Positions 35,624-48,726 of a stretch of 64,000 nucleotides of DNA are shown piece after piece. The first letter of the stretch is position 1; every line of letters starts with the position of its first letter. The DNA comes from Bryum argenteum. Its lineage: Eukaryota; Streptophyta; Bryopsida; Bryales; Bryaceae. The position numbers were made by a program, and so were the translations under genes. The stretch covers positions 25,188,097 through 25,252,096 of the forward strand of contig CM073324.1 in assembly GCA_037043015.1 (NCBI GenBank), given 5' to 3'. The notes under the pieces were generated by a model. The model saw only the letters and a list, made by a program, of their open reading frames with translations, did no database searches and had not been told where the DNA came from.

Positions 35624-38600
35624 TCGGGAGCATAAAAGGTCTCTCTTCCGAGTAAGAAAGTACCGACTGTTTGAGAGTAACTCCAGGCGTGTCCCAGCCG
35701 AAGTGTGCTGTGTATTTTTCTTTTGCTTGTTATGAATTGGAGTGTGAGAAAGAAAGTGAAGTTTGAAGTTGAATTGTGTATATGATGAACTATTCGAAAT
35801 AGAAAGTGTTGCAAATTGTGTGAGAATTTGGACTATGTATGTAAATTGTAAATGAAATGAAAGCATATTTTTATCCCAAGTTGTGGGTTGTGTGTTGTCG
35901 TTGTAGTCCAAGTCGGTTCAGTGTCTGATTGTAAGTCAGAGAGTCGAATTGGTCATGCAGTACCGAACTGGAAGAGAGAATATTGCCATGAATTGATGGC
36001 TGATTAAAAGTGAGTCTGAGTTGGTGAGTATTTGAGTGCAGAGTGTCTGCTTTTGAAGATGAATTGAATCTGGATTGGATAATGAAATCTAATTAGGTAT
36101 TTGAGTGTATGTGAGATGCATTCAAATAAGAAAGGAAATTGGAGAATCTGAATAGGGAAAAGGAGAGTATAAAATTAAAAATAAAATAAAATACGAGATG
36201 GAGTTTGAAGTGAAGGCAGAAAGTTAAAGAGAATTGGTAGCAATTCTACAAAAGGAACCAAGTGGGTTGGTGTGCCGACTGGGAAGAAAGCCAGTACAGG
36301 AGCAAATCGGGAAGCGGCCTATAAAAGAAATATAAAAAAAAAACAAACAATTAAATAAAAGGCTGAATTGGAGAAGAGACCTGGAAATTATAAAAGCTGA
36401 TTGGTAAGGATTGGACCTGAGTTGCTGATCTTGCCGAGTTGGAGTAAAGTATAAAATTAATGAAAGCTTGAAGTGAAAGAAGATACCTACTGGGAGAATC
36501 ATCCTATCTTAATAATAATGCAAGGCTATTATTCAATTAGTAATTAGAACAATTTAAGGTTAAACTTGTACCTGTGAGATTCTATAGGACGGAAATTACC
36601 TTCTTAGGGTTTGGTTGCAATGACCTACCTGGATTTGACTTAGAAGTATCCCTATTTAAATATCACCTCCTTGGATCGAACTTTACTATTGATTATATTT
36701 TATTCTTGAAAAGGAACTGAAAATAAATACCACATGCGTAGAATGATGTTTACGTTGATGTCCTTATTAAGTTTGTGATGTTTGCTCGGATGTTTGTAGC
36801 GACATCTCCTAGGACATGATGTTTGCAACAGTGTTACTATTGATGTTTTTTGGGCATATGAAAGGACATCTAGGATGACATTTTTAGATGTTTATATAGT
36901 CATCAGATCTTTAATCCACAGACGTCTCATATAACATCAATTGTAAACACTGTCACATCAAAAAGTATGAATCAAACATATATTGCTTAGGTCATTAAAA
37001 CCTCAGATAACACAAACTAGAATATTTACTAATACGCCTGTCAACATCTACGATATGCTACGCACCCACAATTTGAACTCCGTAAGTCCCTCCACTTCCA
37101 TCGCTTGCTGTCGATACCCGTATGGTCATGTGCATGTCCCGCCGCTACACATATTCAATAAGCCAATATCAACTGCATTTAAAGAAGGGTTTGTAAAGGT
37201 AAAAAATTTCTGGTTTAATTCCATTTAATTGCACTACCTAGGTTGACATGGTTTACTTCCTAACCTCAAGATATCGACACAGTTAGACATTTTTGCAAAC
37301 ATCTGCTTAGACATTTCTTCAGACATCCTTCTAGACATCATTAAAAACAACGTTATAGACATCTATACATACATCTGTTCCACTCACCTACAAGCACGCA
37401 TGTCGCTTCGCGGCCTCAGATCGTGCTCGCTGCCCCGACCCCTTATGTCCCACCTTCCAAAATAGAATTCCATCAACACATTTAGACATCTTCATAAACA
37501 TGCTCTAAGACATCTTGCAGACATCATCATAGACATCTTCTACAACAAATCAAATACTACAAGTACTAGGGTTTCCTTCACAACAAATCAAATTCTACAA
37601 GTCTTAGGGTTTCTTGTACAAGATGCTTTTGAAATCCAGTACCTCTTAAGTAGCAAATCTTAGCCACATGAAGAAGGAAACCTACTCTTGAGAGCTATTG
37701 GATTTCTACAAATACTATTCTCTTATTGTAGTTAACAATCATTCTGAAACTGAATGGAAACAATTTCGAAATCCTCTATACTTTAAACACAAACTCTTTA
37801 GAAAAACTAAGGCAAAAATGAGCTTTGTAATTCCATTTGAAGATCTCATGACCTAACTATGGCGGCGGCAGCAAACCCTAGCCGCCTCTATTCATCCATT
37901 GAAGTCAATGAAAATCATCCCTGTAGATGGTTCTGGATGCTGTCATAGATGTCATCATCGACATCTTCATAGACATCATGTTAGACATTTTCATAAACGT
38001 CATCTTAGACATCCCTGCAGACATTATCATAAACATCTGATGACATCTTCAGGGTTTCAATCACAACATATTAACTATAAAAGGTCTTTTGTTTTCCCTC
38101 ACAACAAATCAAATACCGGATGCTTTAGAGTTCTTTCCACAACAAAGCAAATATTGTAAGTCTTAGAGTTTCTTCCACAACAAATCAAATAAACTTTATT
38201 GATAGAAAAAGTGTGGAATTACAATCATGAGGCTATTTATAGTCTTCCATGGTGATATGCTCTCTTTTAAACTCTCAACTACCTTTTATTTCTACCCTAA
38301 CTAACTTTTCAACTAACTTTCTTAATACTAATTCTATTCTTGAATTGTCTCCTAAACTGTATCAAATAGCTACTTTCATAAATTCATATTTCTTGTAAAT
38401 TTTCTTTAATTTGTATAATATTGGTTGTTAACGATAGAGTAATGTATAGTCTTGTCATTAGACTATAATAATCTAATCTATAAGTAATCAATAATATTTA
38501 ATTCCTTCTTGAAGTAAGCCAAAAAACACTATTTATTGTTTTTATTTTCTTTTTATATTTTCTTTAAGTATTTGAGGATTACCCCAATCAGAGACCCGCG

Positions 38601-39190
38601 CCAATGGAGGACAAGCAGTAAGAGAAAAAGTTGATATTATTCTTTAAAAGACTCTTAAGTACTGCCGCTTTTTAGTAAATGACGTCTAGGAGGATGTCGT
38701 GCAAAACATCTTCATAGACATCCAAGTAGATGTCTATGCGGACATTCATGCCTGACTGTAGTTATGGTAAGTTGGACATCGTGTTAGACATCCGACTAGA
38801 TGTTGAATGACTTGTCAACTGGTCTGACGTGGAGTTTTTGTTGCCATGTAGATAAAGCGCTGTAAATAACTTTATTAATCTATGTCCACGTGTTTTTTGA
38901 GGATTAAATATCCACGAAATTACTTTTACTTTTTTTTTGGCACCATTGTTATCTTATAGATATTATATTTTATATATAATATTTTTTAATATTCAAATAT
39001 TTTTTAATCATAAAAAATTACAGAATTATAATATTCTAATTTATTTGAATATAATAAAAATTTACAAAATATATTTCTTATTGAAATATAATTATATAAT
39101 TTAATATTTTAAAAAAAATAGACCAATGAAAAAATAGTGAGAATAGCCTGAAATTAGTATTTTCAGTATTGCCACGTCACATAATGTTCT

Positions 39191-39196
<6 letters not shown>

Positions 39197-39232
<36 letters not shown>
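39197..39232. repeat. Poly-A run
   Basis: About 36 A residues in a row near the right end of the CACTA element, followed by three copies of AACTAAA. Confidence 0.95.
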
Positions 39233-39244
<12 letters not shown>

Positions 39245-39517
39245 AAACTAAAGTGTGATGTTTTTACCTTGCTGGTCCAAAATCCCTTACCAACGTGGCA
39301 GTTTGATGTCTATCAAGATGTCTTCAAAGACATCCATGTCTTCACCAACATCTTTTTGTTTGGTGATGTCTTCATGCCCCCCCAATCCAAAATGTGCCTG
39401 TTAGACGTACAGACATCCTCCCGTCTTCGAAGACATCTTTTAAGACAGTAAGACATCACAAAATACATTAGACATTACACAAGACATCACAAAAAACAGG
39501 GTTTTCTTATAGTGCTA

Positions 39518-40590
39518 GAGTCCTGGGGTCCTGGGGGAGTTCCAGGGGGGAGCAAGGGGCCTGCACGGCCTGGGGTCCTGGGTCATAGTGATGGTATGGC
39601 ATGGTGATGGTACGAGGGGAATCTGGGGGTCTTCAGTGACGGGAGTCTTGGGGACAGGGTCTTGGAGAGAGAGTCTTGGAGGGATTTATCCCATACTGTT
39701 TGGAGCCGCTTCCTCTCCCTAAAAAGTATAAGAGGGTTGGAGGCAGGGCCGGACATAATGATATTTTAATTTGAAATGCACCCCCGGTCCACGTGGCACC
39801 CCTTCAAGGGGGTCCATGTGGCAAAACATGCCCCCACAAGCTTCATCTTGTTAATTAATTAACTCAAAAATATAGCCAGTGACACTATACACCTTAATTG
39901 CCTATTACATACTATACTATGGGATAGATGACTATCTTTCAATTTTTGGAGAATGATGATTGATTTTTCCGAGCTTTATGCAATTATTTAATTATCTCTT
40001 ATTGAAGAGTAAAAGTTTTTATTTTTGATATTTTACTGAACTTGTTTATTTTGCCGGGAGAAATAAAATAGTTCTTCTTAAAACTGCACTCTACTAGGAA
40101 ACTCAAAGTAAGTCCTTGGCTATGAAAAATATCCAGTGGGGCACCTCCCTCACCGCTCCTCTGGCTCGAGAGGATACTCCATTTGTTATAACCAGGGGCT
40201 CCTTTTGAGTTACCTAGTACTTAACGTGAGAGCGGTAGAAGAACTTTGGACCGGATCACGTAGTGATGCGATTGTGAGGAGATTACATAATGTTCAAATA
40301 AGGGGGTCCAATTTTCTAACATCGAAGAGTTAGATTTATAAATGTTCACTTTGCTCTTACACGCATATCTGTTGATTAGTAATACGAATATAAATCAAGT
40401 TCAGAGAAAGAGTAGACACACATTCTGGAGAATACCTTCTGACATATGAAATATATTTTTCTCATTCTACATTGTCTTTCAACGTTTTCTATGCTTCACA
40501 AATACTTAATGCATACTTAAAAGAATATGAATGGTCGATTTAACTTCCTACTTGATATTACGTCAAAAGGTTAAGATTCGCATCTTGTAT
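39518..40590. other. Non-coding sequence; G-rich short repeats at the start
   Basis: 39,518-39,700 repeats GTCCTGGG and GTCTTGG words. The rest shows no gene. Confidence 0.45.
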
Positions 40591-40599
40591 TGAAAGTTA

Positions 40600-42826
40600 G
40601 AGGATGATTTTGAGGAGTTTTGGCACATTTGGGGGCTTCCTACTTTAGAGGTTAAAAGAAGAACTTGGTGTGATCATGAAGAAAAATCTGCAGTTGGAGG
40701 AGTTTATCACTCTGCAAAGAGGCTATTAAGGTTACTCGATCCAATTGTAGCAAATCAACCTTCAGATGATGAGCCTTCGACCTCTAATCGACAATTGAGA
40801 CAATATTTATGCCGTGTATGCAAGGGAAGTATCATGTCCTCAGAAGCAACCATTAATAGACACATCTGGTACAACATAATAAGAGATAAGTTGATGAACT
40901 TTCACCGTTGATGGAGTCACTATGATTTGAGAATTTCATCGCAACAACCAAGGTTTGAAGCGGAGCCCTTCACTCGCAAGGAGCTCTTAAGTTGCGGATT
41001 ATCAATCTCCAAATTCTCTTGGATAAGTGTCAGATGTCAATAGAGGCACAAGGAGAGATATTCAAGACCTTACTAGGGTCTTTAAGTGAGAAACCTCAAG
41101 AATTAAGAGCAAGATCATTCGATTGAAAAGATCTTTCTTTAGGAAGGTTGCTATCTCTTGGAGGTCTAGATTAGAATAGAGATTTAGATGGGTTACATGC
41201 ACCCACATTAGCTTAAAATTATTTACAAGGTTCTTAGTATGGGAGAAGACTGAAAAGTGGCGGCTTTGTACATGTGACAAGAATGGAGTCGATTCCCTCA
41301 TAGCAATGAAGCCCCATGGTGAAGATCGCATCGACTTAAAGATGGATTGAGTGTGCCTCCCAAGAATAGGAGTTAAGCATAGACGGGATTGCTATCGATG
41401 TGGTCAAAAATGCCAAAGTGTTTCAAGATGACAAAAGATGCTTTATCTTTTGAGTATCTCCCTATAAGTGGTATACTAATTAAAATGTGTTTGAGCGGTT
41501 AATTGTGCCATGAATTTTTAGTCTTGTGGAGAAACGGAGAAGCATGGAGGGGATTGCGAAGAGAATTTGAGCGAGAGCATGTTTTTGTAAAAAGGACACA
41601 TGCAAACATATATATTGAACATTTCCTAAAGCTCCAAAACGTGAAGAATTAAAACATGGATGGATAGAAGACCATGAGTTGTATTCATTTTCATGCTCAA
41701 AATGTGCATTTCTAATCAAGGTACAAGCCAAATGCAAAACGTTAGTTGCGAATTTCAAATTTTGTTTTTTGTGGAAGGTTTATTGCTATTAATTTCTATC
41801 TTCTTCAACCATTTTTTCTTATAAGATTAGAGTTAAAGATCATTTCAATCCCAAAATCAATGAGAATCTAACAAAATTAATTGATTTGTGTGTAGGGGAA
41901 TCCTTGTTACTTTGCTCTTTTGGGCCATTGGGATGGCTTTCAAAGTGCGAGGACAAGACAACAATACAGTTGAAATAGTATTGTTGAGTACTAGCAAGGT
42001 CTCCAAAATGGGTCCAATCCTAGTTCTCTTCATTCCTTCAAGTTCAGATAAGTAGGTTTAGTTTGATGGTACACAAGTTCTATGAGCATTTTTAGAACCA
42101 TTCATTCTAGGATTAGAAGAATCAAAATTGTATCAATGGCTTCCCTCTTTCATACGCTCACTATAGAAATTCTATAAGTAAAGAACTTCCAAGAGAGTAG
42201 GGCTGGTGGATCTGTCGCCCTACAAAATATTATGATGATGTTCACATGGGATTATCCTGCTTAATTCAAGGTGGGGGATTGAAGGATAGGAGATATTCTG
42301 GTTGTAAGCAAAATTTTACAAACTTAGAACAAGAAGAATTAAGTGCTCACAAAGAAGCGTGCCATGCATTACTACTATGAAGTTGTCAGAACTTGCTAGC
42401 TCTAAGCGTGCGGAGAAACTTGGTCACGGCACGGAAAGAGATCACGAGAGAAGAGGAGGAATATCAGGCTATTCTATCCTTTGGCATTTTAACCATTTGT
42501 ATGGCTTTGACTTATCACTAGATCTTGTACGTGACGTGATGCACATCTTGTCTCTAAATATATTGAAGAAATATGTAGTCTTGTTAGTGGCAACTATAAA
42601 GAATACAAATCAAATGCTTGAGCTTGAGAAAGCTTTGGCAAATATAACACAATATAGGCTTAAGGGAATGGGTGGACGATGGCCACAAAAACTCAAGTCT
42701 ATGGGGTACTACAAAGCTGAAGAGTACCATTGGTTAGTAATGTGGTGTTTGCCAAATATCTTGGACGACATTCAAGTCTCTCGGGTACTATCTTTTGAGG
42801 AACTTACCCGTGGTGTTACCATCTAA
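40600..42826 (+). pseudogene. Decayed tnp2-type (CACTA/EnSpm) transposase
   Basis: Plus-strand pieces in different frames follow the order of tnp2 transposases. A zinc-finger-like start (CRVCKGSIMSSEATINRHIW, about 40,810-40,869) is followed by a middle piece near 41,890-42,055 (GHWDGFQ, VSKMGPILVLFIP). The clearest part is an intact frame at 42,359-42,826 with RRGGISGYSILWHF, LVRDVMHILSLNILK (the D-x-MH signature) and RLKGMGGRWPQ..YKAEEYHWLVMWCLPNIL. This cut-and-paste enzyme would bind and move CACTA ends. Frameshifts and stops between the pieces make it inactive. It lies outside the CACTA element at 28.9-39.5 kb, and whether it belonged to the same family is not shown. Confidence 0.6.
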
Positions 42827-42930
42827 GTAAGTTCATTACAAATCAATACCAACACGGCGACAACATCATGGGCGGAATGCAGGACAGTCCGAGCTCGGCA
42901 TCATCATTCTCCACGACTGCAAGCGTGGAT

Positions 42931-42993
42931 GATCTCTGTCAAGAAGCATCTGATCTCTATCAAGAAGCATCTGATCTCCGTGAAGAAGCATCT
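42931..42993 (+). repeat. Three tandem 21-base units
   Basis: GATCTCTGTCAAGAAGCATCT-like units repeat three times and, in the open frame 42,868-43,119, read as repeats of DL(C/Y/R)(Q/E)EAS. The frame is otherwise unrecognised and may be the tail of the transposase relic. Confidence 0.7.
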
Positions 42994-43339
42994 GATCTCA
43001 TCATAGCAGCACACATTACTAGCACGTATAGAGCAAGAACTCAAGAGTATGTAACTCTCTTTTCTCTCTTGCACCTTGTGGCCATATGGGCAAGAAGGCC
43101 GTGTTGTAGATATTGCTAGCTATTCCATGTATACAGTATTCTTGGTAATCGAATCATATGCTCTCTTTCTCTGTTCGCTGGGTACCACTGTTTGTCGTAA
43201 TGTGAGTCATCATGTAGTGTCCTCAAAATTGCTCACTTCACTACAAAGTAGAAGAGTACCATCGGTTAGTAATGTGGTGTTTGCCAAATATTTTGGACCA
43301 CGTGAATCAAGGAAGGTCAACCACCTTGGGGTCTAGGTG

Positions 43340-44470
43340 TGTTATCAATAGTAATCTGTCCATTATTCCACTCACATTCAAAATGTTACAGGTAGAGTAA
43401 AGAGGCCATGGGAGTTGCAAAGAATCTATTAGCTGCTTAGAAAGTGCAAGTGGAAGAGAGCCTTGGTCCAACGAGAGTGCCTCGCTGCATACCACTTCTC
43501 TCATTCATCGTTATTCTTAGCATTCATCCATTTTCCTAGATAGGTCTGAATTGCAGAGGCAGCCAACCACTATTTTTTGTAGAAGGATTGAACTCACTAT
43601 AGAATGACAAAACACTCCACCCTCCCTTTGCAAATCTCTTAATTGGTTGAGATATTTCTCTCATTCTCTCTCCAAATTGAGCTACACTTTTCTTACACAA
43701 AAAACCTAAAGAGTTGTAGATTCTCTAGGCATGTGTATGATGGACCATATGTATTGTTTTCAATCAATGATACATTCATTGTTTAAAAAAGAAAAAAAAG
43801 ATAGCCAAATCGTTGTCGATTTGACTTAGATCAAGCTTTCAATTATAAAATATATTAGAAGGTAACATCTTGCACATCATAGAGATTTCCCATACCTTTC
43901 TGAAAGTCATATAGTGCTTCAAAATTCCTTACACTTTACTGGCAAAGATTGAAAACACTATTTGAAATCTACTCAAAACTGCCCACACAACAGTATATGC
44001 TCACTTCCTCTCCGAAATCCATTAGATCCCAGTGACTTCAAAATCCACTAAAAATTGAGATTTATTTTATTTTTCTTGTTTTTGTTTTCTGTACTTGTAA
44101 ATTAGGTACTTAGACGTGATCTCACTGCTCGGAATTTCATTCCAATAATTCTTGGCAAGCCGTTTTTATAGTCAAAGATTAGCCTTTGTGTTTGCATTCC
44201 AATATACCTCCATGCAAACCATAACACTAAATGTCATCATTGTAGTGTTGCAACACTTATCAACATAACACTAAATGTTAAAGCATGCTAACTTTCTCGC
44301 AAATAGAAGATTTGTTGGAATTGGTGCAATTGATGATTTGAAGAAAATACAAGGAGCATTGATTGCTAAGGCAACCCAAAGTGAACACTTATCTTGCAAA
44401 GAGTAATGGGTAATTTTCGCTAAAGAACGCTAATCTTCACATAACACTAATCACAACTCATGTACACTGA
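43340..44470. other. Non-coding sequence
   Basis: No gene or element that I can support. Confidence 0.4.
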
Positions 44471-44680
44471 ATAGGTAGATTAGTATTAGATTTTTATAAC
44501 ATTTGAAAATGCTATAAGTTTTTACTTCTGGTAAAAAAAATTACCAAGAGTATTGACTCCAATACTCTAGAAGGATCCACATCTCGACGTATGCAGAGGG
44601 TAAAAATTTTGACCAACAGTAAAAACTTATAACCTATTTATATAAATTAGTGTATTTAACACTAATCTACCTAATTAGTG
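44471..44680. mobile_element. Foldback MITE-like repeat
   Basis: AATAGGTAGATTAGT on the left is inverted as ACTAATCTACCTAATT on the right, with further paired blocks inside (CTATAAGTTTTTAC against GTAAAAACTTATA). About 200 bases, AT-rich, no clear target duplication. Confidence 0.5.
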
Positions 44681-45419
44681 TAGTGAAAAAAACATTTTTT
44701 ACAACTCAAAACATTGTGATCTCATTTAGAGGAAGGAATTTGAGTATAAGATTCAAGGTACATATACAGGTTAGCTACTAGATCCTACAGTTACATATCT
44801 GAAAATAAGTCAAAATTACAAGGTCTTCACCTTAGAATGGGTGCAGTTTTGAGGCCTTGAAACATTAGGGGTTAACCGAAGATGTACTTCAAAAAAAGAA
44901 GACTACTCAATCCAATCTACCCAGTTCGATTTATACCATATGGTATGCACACCTATTATCGTGCACTTAAGGAAAATTGAGGGAATCTATATACTTGGAA
45001 AGAGAAATGAGTGGGTTACTATTTTTCAGGGATGAGGAATAGGAAAAGTTTCACTTTCCCTATTTTTGTGGTTTTAAAAAAAACACACATAATTAAATAC
45101 AATTTTTAAAAGCAGTAGCCTAAAGGCGGACACCCTAATTATGTCCGCATGAGGTACGTGCAAGGGAGGTTAGATCTTCATGAAAGAAAGAATCTTGGGT
45201 GTACGCCTTTAGGTAGGTGTCTGCATATAGGTGTGCATACCATAGATCACGTCCATTCCAGTTACATGTTTCTTCACGAATGATCAAAAAGTACATCATT
45301 GAAGAGCGTACGGCTCCTTCTCAGATACCATGCTCTTTAGTTATGTACAGAGCCAGAGGAAAACAAAAATTACACATGTCACAATTCCATACTGAGAAGG
45401 AGAAGCTGAGGTGCACCCT

Positions 45420-46075
45420 TCACTTTGATCCAGAAGCCTCATGCTTCTCAAATTCAGACGTGAGTTTTCCTCCAAAAAGACTTGGCACTAGCACGTTTCC
45501 TTCGGTAAGAAAAGGTGGCGAGTGGCCATCACACTTCCAGACTCCCTCCATATCCACCAAAGCATCCCGAATGTACTCATTGTCCTTCACAGTTTCGGAC
45601 TTCACCTTGAGCTCAAGTGGTAAAGATGGCTTCAGTCCACGTTCTTCACGCAACGCGTCAAGATCCTCGCAGCGAGAAGTATAAACTTCATCTATTGCTT
45701 GTGTGACCTCCTGAAGACCTGAATTCGGACTGAACTTTATAAACTTGAGCTCTGCAAAACAATGAATACATCATCAATTGCCACAAAGTAAGAGGAAGAA
45801 TCACTCAGGCACTGCATACCTCACCCAGATGATAAGTTTGCTACAGCATTGCGTGAATATGAGTACAATAACAATACCAGGTGAAGTTTTATAATTTCTA
45901 GATTGATATAGAGCAAAAATGTCATTGACACGTACCTGGAAAGACCGCGTAAGCCTCGAGCCCTTTAGAGTGACGAGGGATCTGCTCGAGGCACTTCTGG
46001 GTGAAACCAGGACCACGGCCGTCTTTCGGAGTTGTGGAGGTTCCACCACTTTTATTCTGGCTGAACGTTTCATAA
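45420..46075 (-). CDS. C-terminal exons of an unrecognised gene
   Basis: Two minus-strand exons join in phase. The upstream exon (about 46,075-45,936) encodes a Gly/Lys-rich stretch ending RHSKGLEAYAVFP with donor CCAG before GTACGT. The second (45,751-45,420) follows a TTTTGCAG acceptor and reads ELKFIKFSPNSGLQEVTQAI, then DALREERGLKPSLPLELKVK, ending EKHEASGSK and TGA. The junction codon (G plus AG) gives Glu. The exon text is clearly protein-like and GC-richer than its surroundings. I could not place the 5' exons; they may lie in 46.1-47.3 kb. No known domain is visible. Confidence 0.55.
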
Positions 46076-46099
46076 GGAGACACATGTGGTCAGTGGATA

Positions 46100-47800
46100 C
46101 TACAAAATTTGCAACGTCGACAAAGCCTTTTCAACACGTTCACATATAACACATAACGATGGTACAAAATGTATGGATAATACAAGAAAGTTCCATCTAA
46201 CAAGAAACCTGAAAATACCGCATGTGCATGACAAGAGTCCGACCCACTACAAAGATTCAATCAGAGAAACTCCGTACTAAACAATATTATTACCCACTGG
46301 CCTGCAGTCACCAATTGGTGAGACGATTAGTATGCGAAAATGCAACATCCCCATGCAACTGATAACAAAATTCATAACGTCAACGTAGTTATCCATCACC
46401 CAAAACAGCTACTTGTTGTGAAAATAAAGTTGACAGTCAATAATCATTGAATATAGTTTCAAAAGGACTCTCCTTCTTTGAAGATGTGTGAGGCTCTATC
46501 TAACATACTACAGTAGTGGACCAAAGAGAATTGCATCACAACGTCTACATGACTTCCTCTACAAAGTCCAAAACACAACTGTGAAGCTTTATTTCATACA
46601 GAACAAGCACTTTGTTCATGAAGAAGACCAATCTTCTCATACTTCTGAAGCTTTCGTACATATAAAAACTTAGGGATCCTGCTACGGTTCTTATTACAAT
46701 GGTTAATTATACAATATTCGAAGAAAATGATGACAACCTAGAAGTTCAAAGTGTTCAAAGTGCTGGTGCAAAATTTGATACTACCAGTCGAAGAGATGGA
46801 CTCAAATCGAAGGAATAAAACGATACCCTAACAGAACAAAACTTGTTCGTGGCAACTATGCATTTTGGACGGAGACGAATACTGTCAAAGGCGACATGAT
46901 GACAATGGCTAGACGCTCAAAACTCCGACCACGAAGTAGCAGCACTCACACCCCATTAAATACAATAAACCCTAATAAAACAATCCAGGAGGCATCAACT
47001 CAAATTGCAAGACTAATTTTTGATCTCCGGACGAAGACCGATAGGTTCAGAGGCGACGTCGACAATGACAACGGCAAGCCCCGATCAAGACCCCGACACG
47101 AAGAAACAACAAAGGGGATATTCGTTATTTTGAGACAAAATGGACATATTGAGATGTTGAAAAACACACACGCAAGGGGGCTATGGAAAAAGTTGTTGAA
47201 ATATTTCAAATGAAGAAATTTAAATTCACATGCTAAGCGAAAAGAACGATTTGAAGGGTCCAATCATAAAGCAAAAGGCTTGAAAACGAGATCGTACTAT
47301 AAATAGACTGAATTAGACATCGATTTGACAACTTAATATTTCTAAAAATAGACATTGAACAATACACAGTAAAGAATCAAATAGGAACCATGTACACATT
47401 AATTCCCATGAGAAGACACAATTGATTCAAGTGAGATCATAGTTGGATCACATGGTAAAGGCTGTATTGAAGTATGAAGAATACGTACAATTGTATAAGT
47501 ATACACTATATTTTGACATTGGTATATCGTGAAAGAATGAAATAAGAGAATAAATGTAGAGGCATTAAATTTTGTGCCTTTCATAATACTAAAGAAAGAG
47601 TAATTAGAAGAATGTTTATAGAATATACGAGGAATATACGAGGAATATACTAATCACATCAGAGCTATAAATGCATAGTCAAGGAAGGGGAAAATCCTCA
47701 ATAAGCACAACTATGTAAGTGGTGATATCTTAAATGTACTAGGTTCCACCAAGATCCGAAACACTATATGTTGAATATATTCCGCTGATAAAGGATATCA
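46100..47800. other. Probable intron and intergenic sequence
   Basis: AT-rich with a GC-richer patch at 46,900-47,110 that might be a first exon or promoter of the minus-strand gene at 45.4 kb. No exon could be joined with confidence. Confidence 0.35.
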
Positions 47801-47832
47801 GATTGGAGGAGGAAGAACAGAAAGGAGGAACA

Positions 47833-48660
47833 TTAAGGCCGTGCCTCTTTAGACTTAGAGCCATTCAGCTTGGCTTCGGCCTCGTGCTGCTTCATAAGTG
47901 CGCGAATAAGATCATTGCGACGAGAGTTTGGCAGGCAATTTGTATCCAAAGTCTCACTCCGACGGGCAAACCACGTGTCAAAACATTCCCCATCACGCCT
48001 ACGAAGGGAGTCAAGAGAACGCGAAGGACGAGAGGATGAAGGAGCTGCCGATTCCCCACGCGCAGGATACGGCCGGGGTGTGCAAGGAGCTCGCCTTGAT
48101 GGTGGGGGGCGCGATGCTAGTGGCTTCGCAAGAGGCAAGAAATCCGCCTTTGAACGCAGTTGTCGCGGGGCACCGCCGAGGGATCTTGTTGCCCTGCTAC
48201 AGTTGTAATTATTGACTTGGGTCGCGGATTGTGATGTATTCGACGTCCCACCCACATTGATGGTGGAAGGAGGAGCAATAGAATCTCGCATAGGAACGTC
48301 CATAGCACCCACGCTGGAGTAAAGTTGCCTTTGAGGAGTTCTCGAATTAAGGGCATCAGGTGATATAGAGCGCCTCCGCGATGGCGATGTACGAAGCCGC
48401 TTCAGAGGAGACGGAGAGCAAACCGGAGTCCGAATAGGACCACGACTCGGCGGGCTGTCAACAACATTGTCATCAACACTATCTCTTGTAAAATCCATCG
48501 TTGCGGATGCAGCGTCCGTAGCCGTGAACATATTAAAATGCCTCGACGCGAGAGAAGCGCCAACACTTGCAGAGAGTGAAACAGAACATTCCAGGACGGA
48601 GGTCTGGTAAGAGACATCATCATCTTCACCGGACTCATCGACGGTGGAAGGCGCTTTGAC
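47833..48660 (-). CDS. Terminal exon of a Ser/Arg/Pro-rich, probably disordered nuclear protein
   Basis: A 276-codon open stretch (stop included) follows a TTCTACAG acceptor. It starts VKAPSTVDESGEDDD, then has proline-directed phospho-site-like text (SPLKRLRTSPSRRRSISPD), a low-complexity middle, SR-type dipeptides (SSSRPSRSLDSLRRRDGE) and a Lys-rich end (LNGSKSKEARP, TAA). No enzyme motif is seen. Basic clusters suggest a nuclear location, which is inference. Upstream exons are not identified; its intron (48,661-48,830) carries three damaged copies of the locus palindrome, as in the larger gene upstream. It could be the end of the FCP1-like gene or a separate one. Confidence 0.5.
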   Translation of the reverse strand, partial: VKAPSTVDESGEDDDVSYQTSVLECSVSLSASVGASLASRHFNMFTATDAASATMDFTRDSVDDNVVDSPPSRGPIRTPVCSPSPLKRLRTSPSRRRSISPDALNSRTPQRQLYSSVGAMDVPMRDSIAPPSTINVGGTSNTSQSATQVNNYNCSRATRSLGGAPRQLRSKADFLPLAKPLASRPPPSRRAPCTPRPYPARGESAAPSSSRPSRSLDSLRRRDGECFDTWFARRSETLDTNCLPNSRRNDLIRALMKQHEAEAKLNGSKSKEARP

Positions 48661-48726
48661 CTGTAGAACAAAGCCAGAAATGCATGGAGTCGGTCAGGAA
48701 AGATGGACGTAAGAAACATGGAAGCG

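Larger units (their letters stand above)
28891..39514. mobile_element. Non-autonomous CACTA (En/Spm-type) element, split by a chromovirus
   Basis: The left end is CACTATAAGAAA and the right end the inverse TTTTCTTATAGTG. The three bases CTA flank both sides (28,888-28,890 and 39,515-39,517). CACTA ends with a three-base duplication define the superfamily. As in known CACTA elements, both subterminal zones are packed with a short motif in both orientations, here AGACATC/GATGTCT: dozens of copies at 28,930-29,525, 36,740-37,545, 37,940-38,050, 38,690-38,810 and 39,300-39,495. Minus the inserted retroelement (30,050-35,623 plus one TCGGG) it is about 5.05 kb and shows no transposase. The interior has AGT-GGA/CCGAGTTGG-rich sequence (29,690-30,049 and 35,630-36,500) and repeats of an ACAACAAATCAAAT unit (37,545-38,190). 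Confidence 0.88.

Noticed and set aside
37899-38159. His-rich open frame (CHRCHHRHLHRHH)
   Set aside because: It is a translation of the same AGACATC repeats, not a metal-binding protein.
28891-39514. The tnp2 relic at 40.6-42.8 kb as part of this CACTA element
   Set aside because: The element ends cleanly at 39,514 with its CTA duplication, so the relic is outside it.
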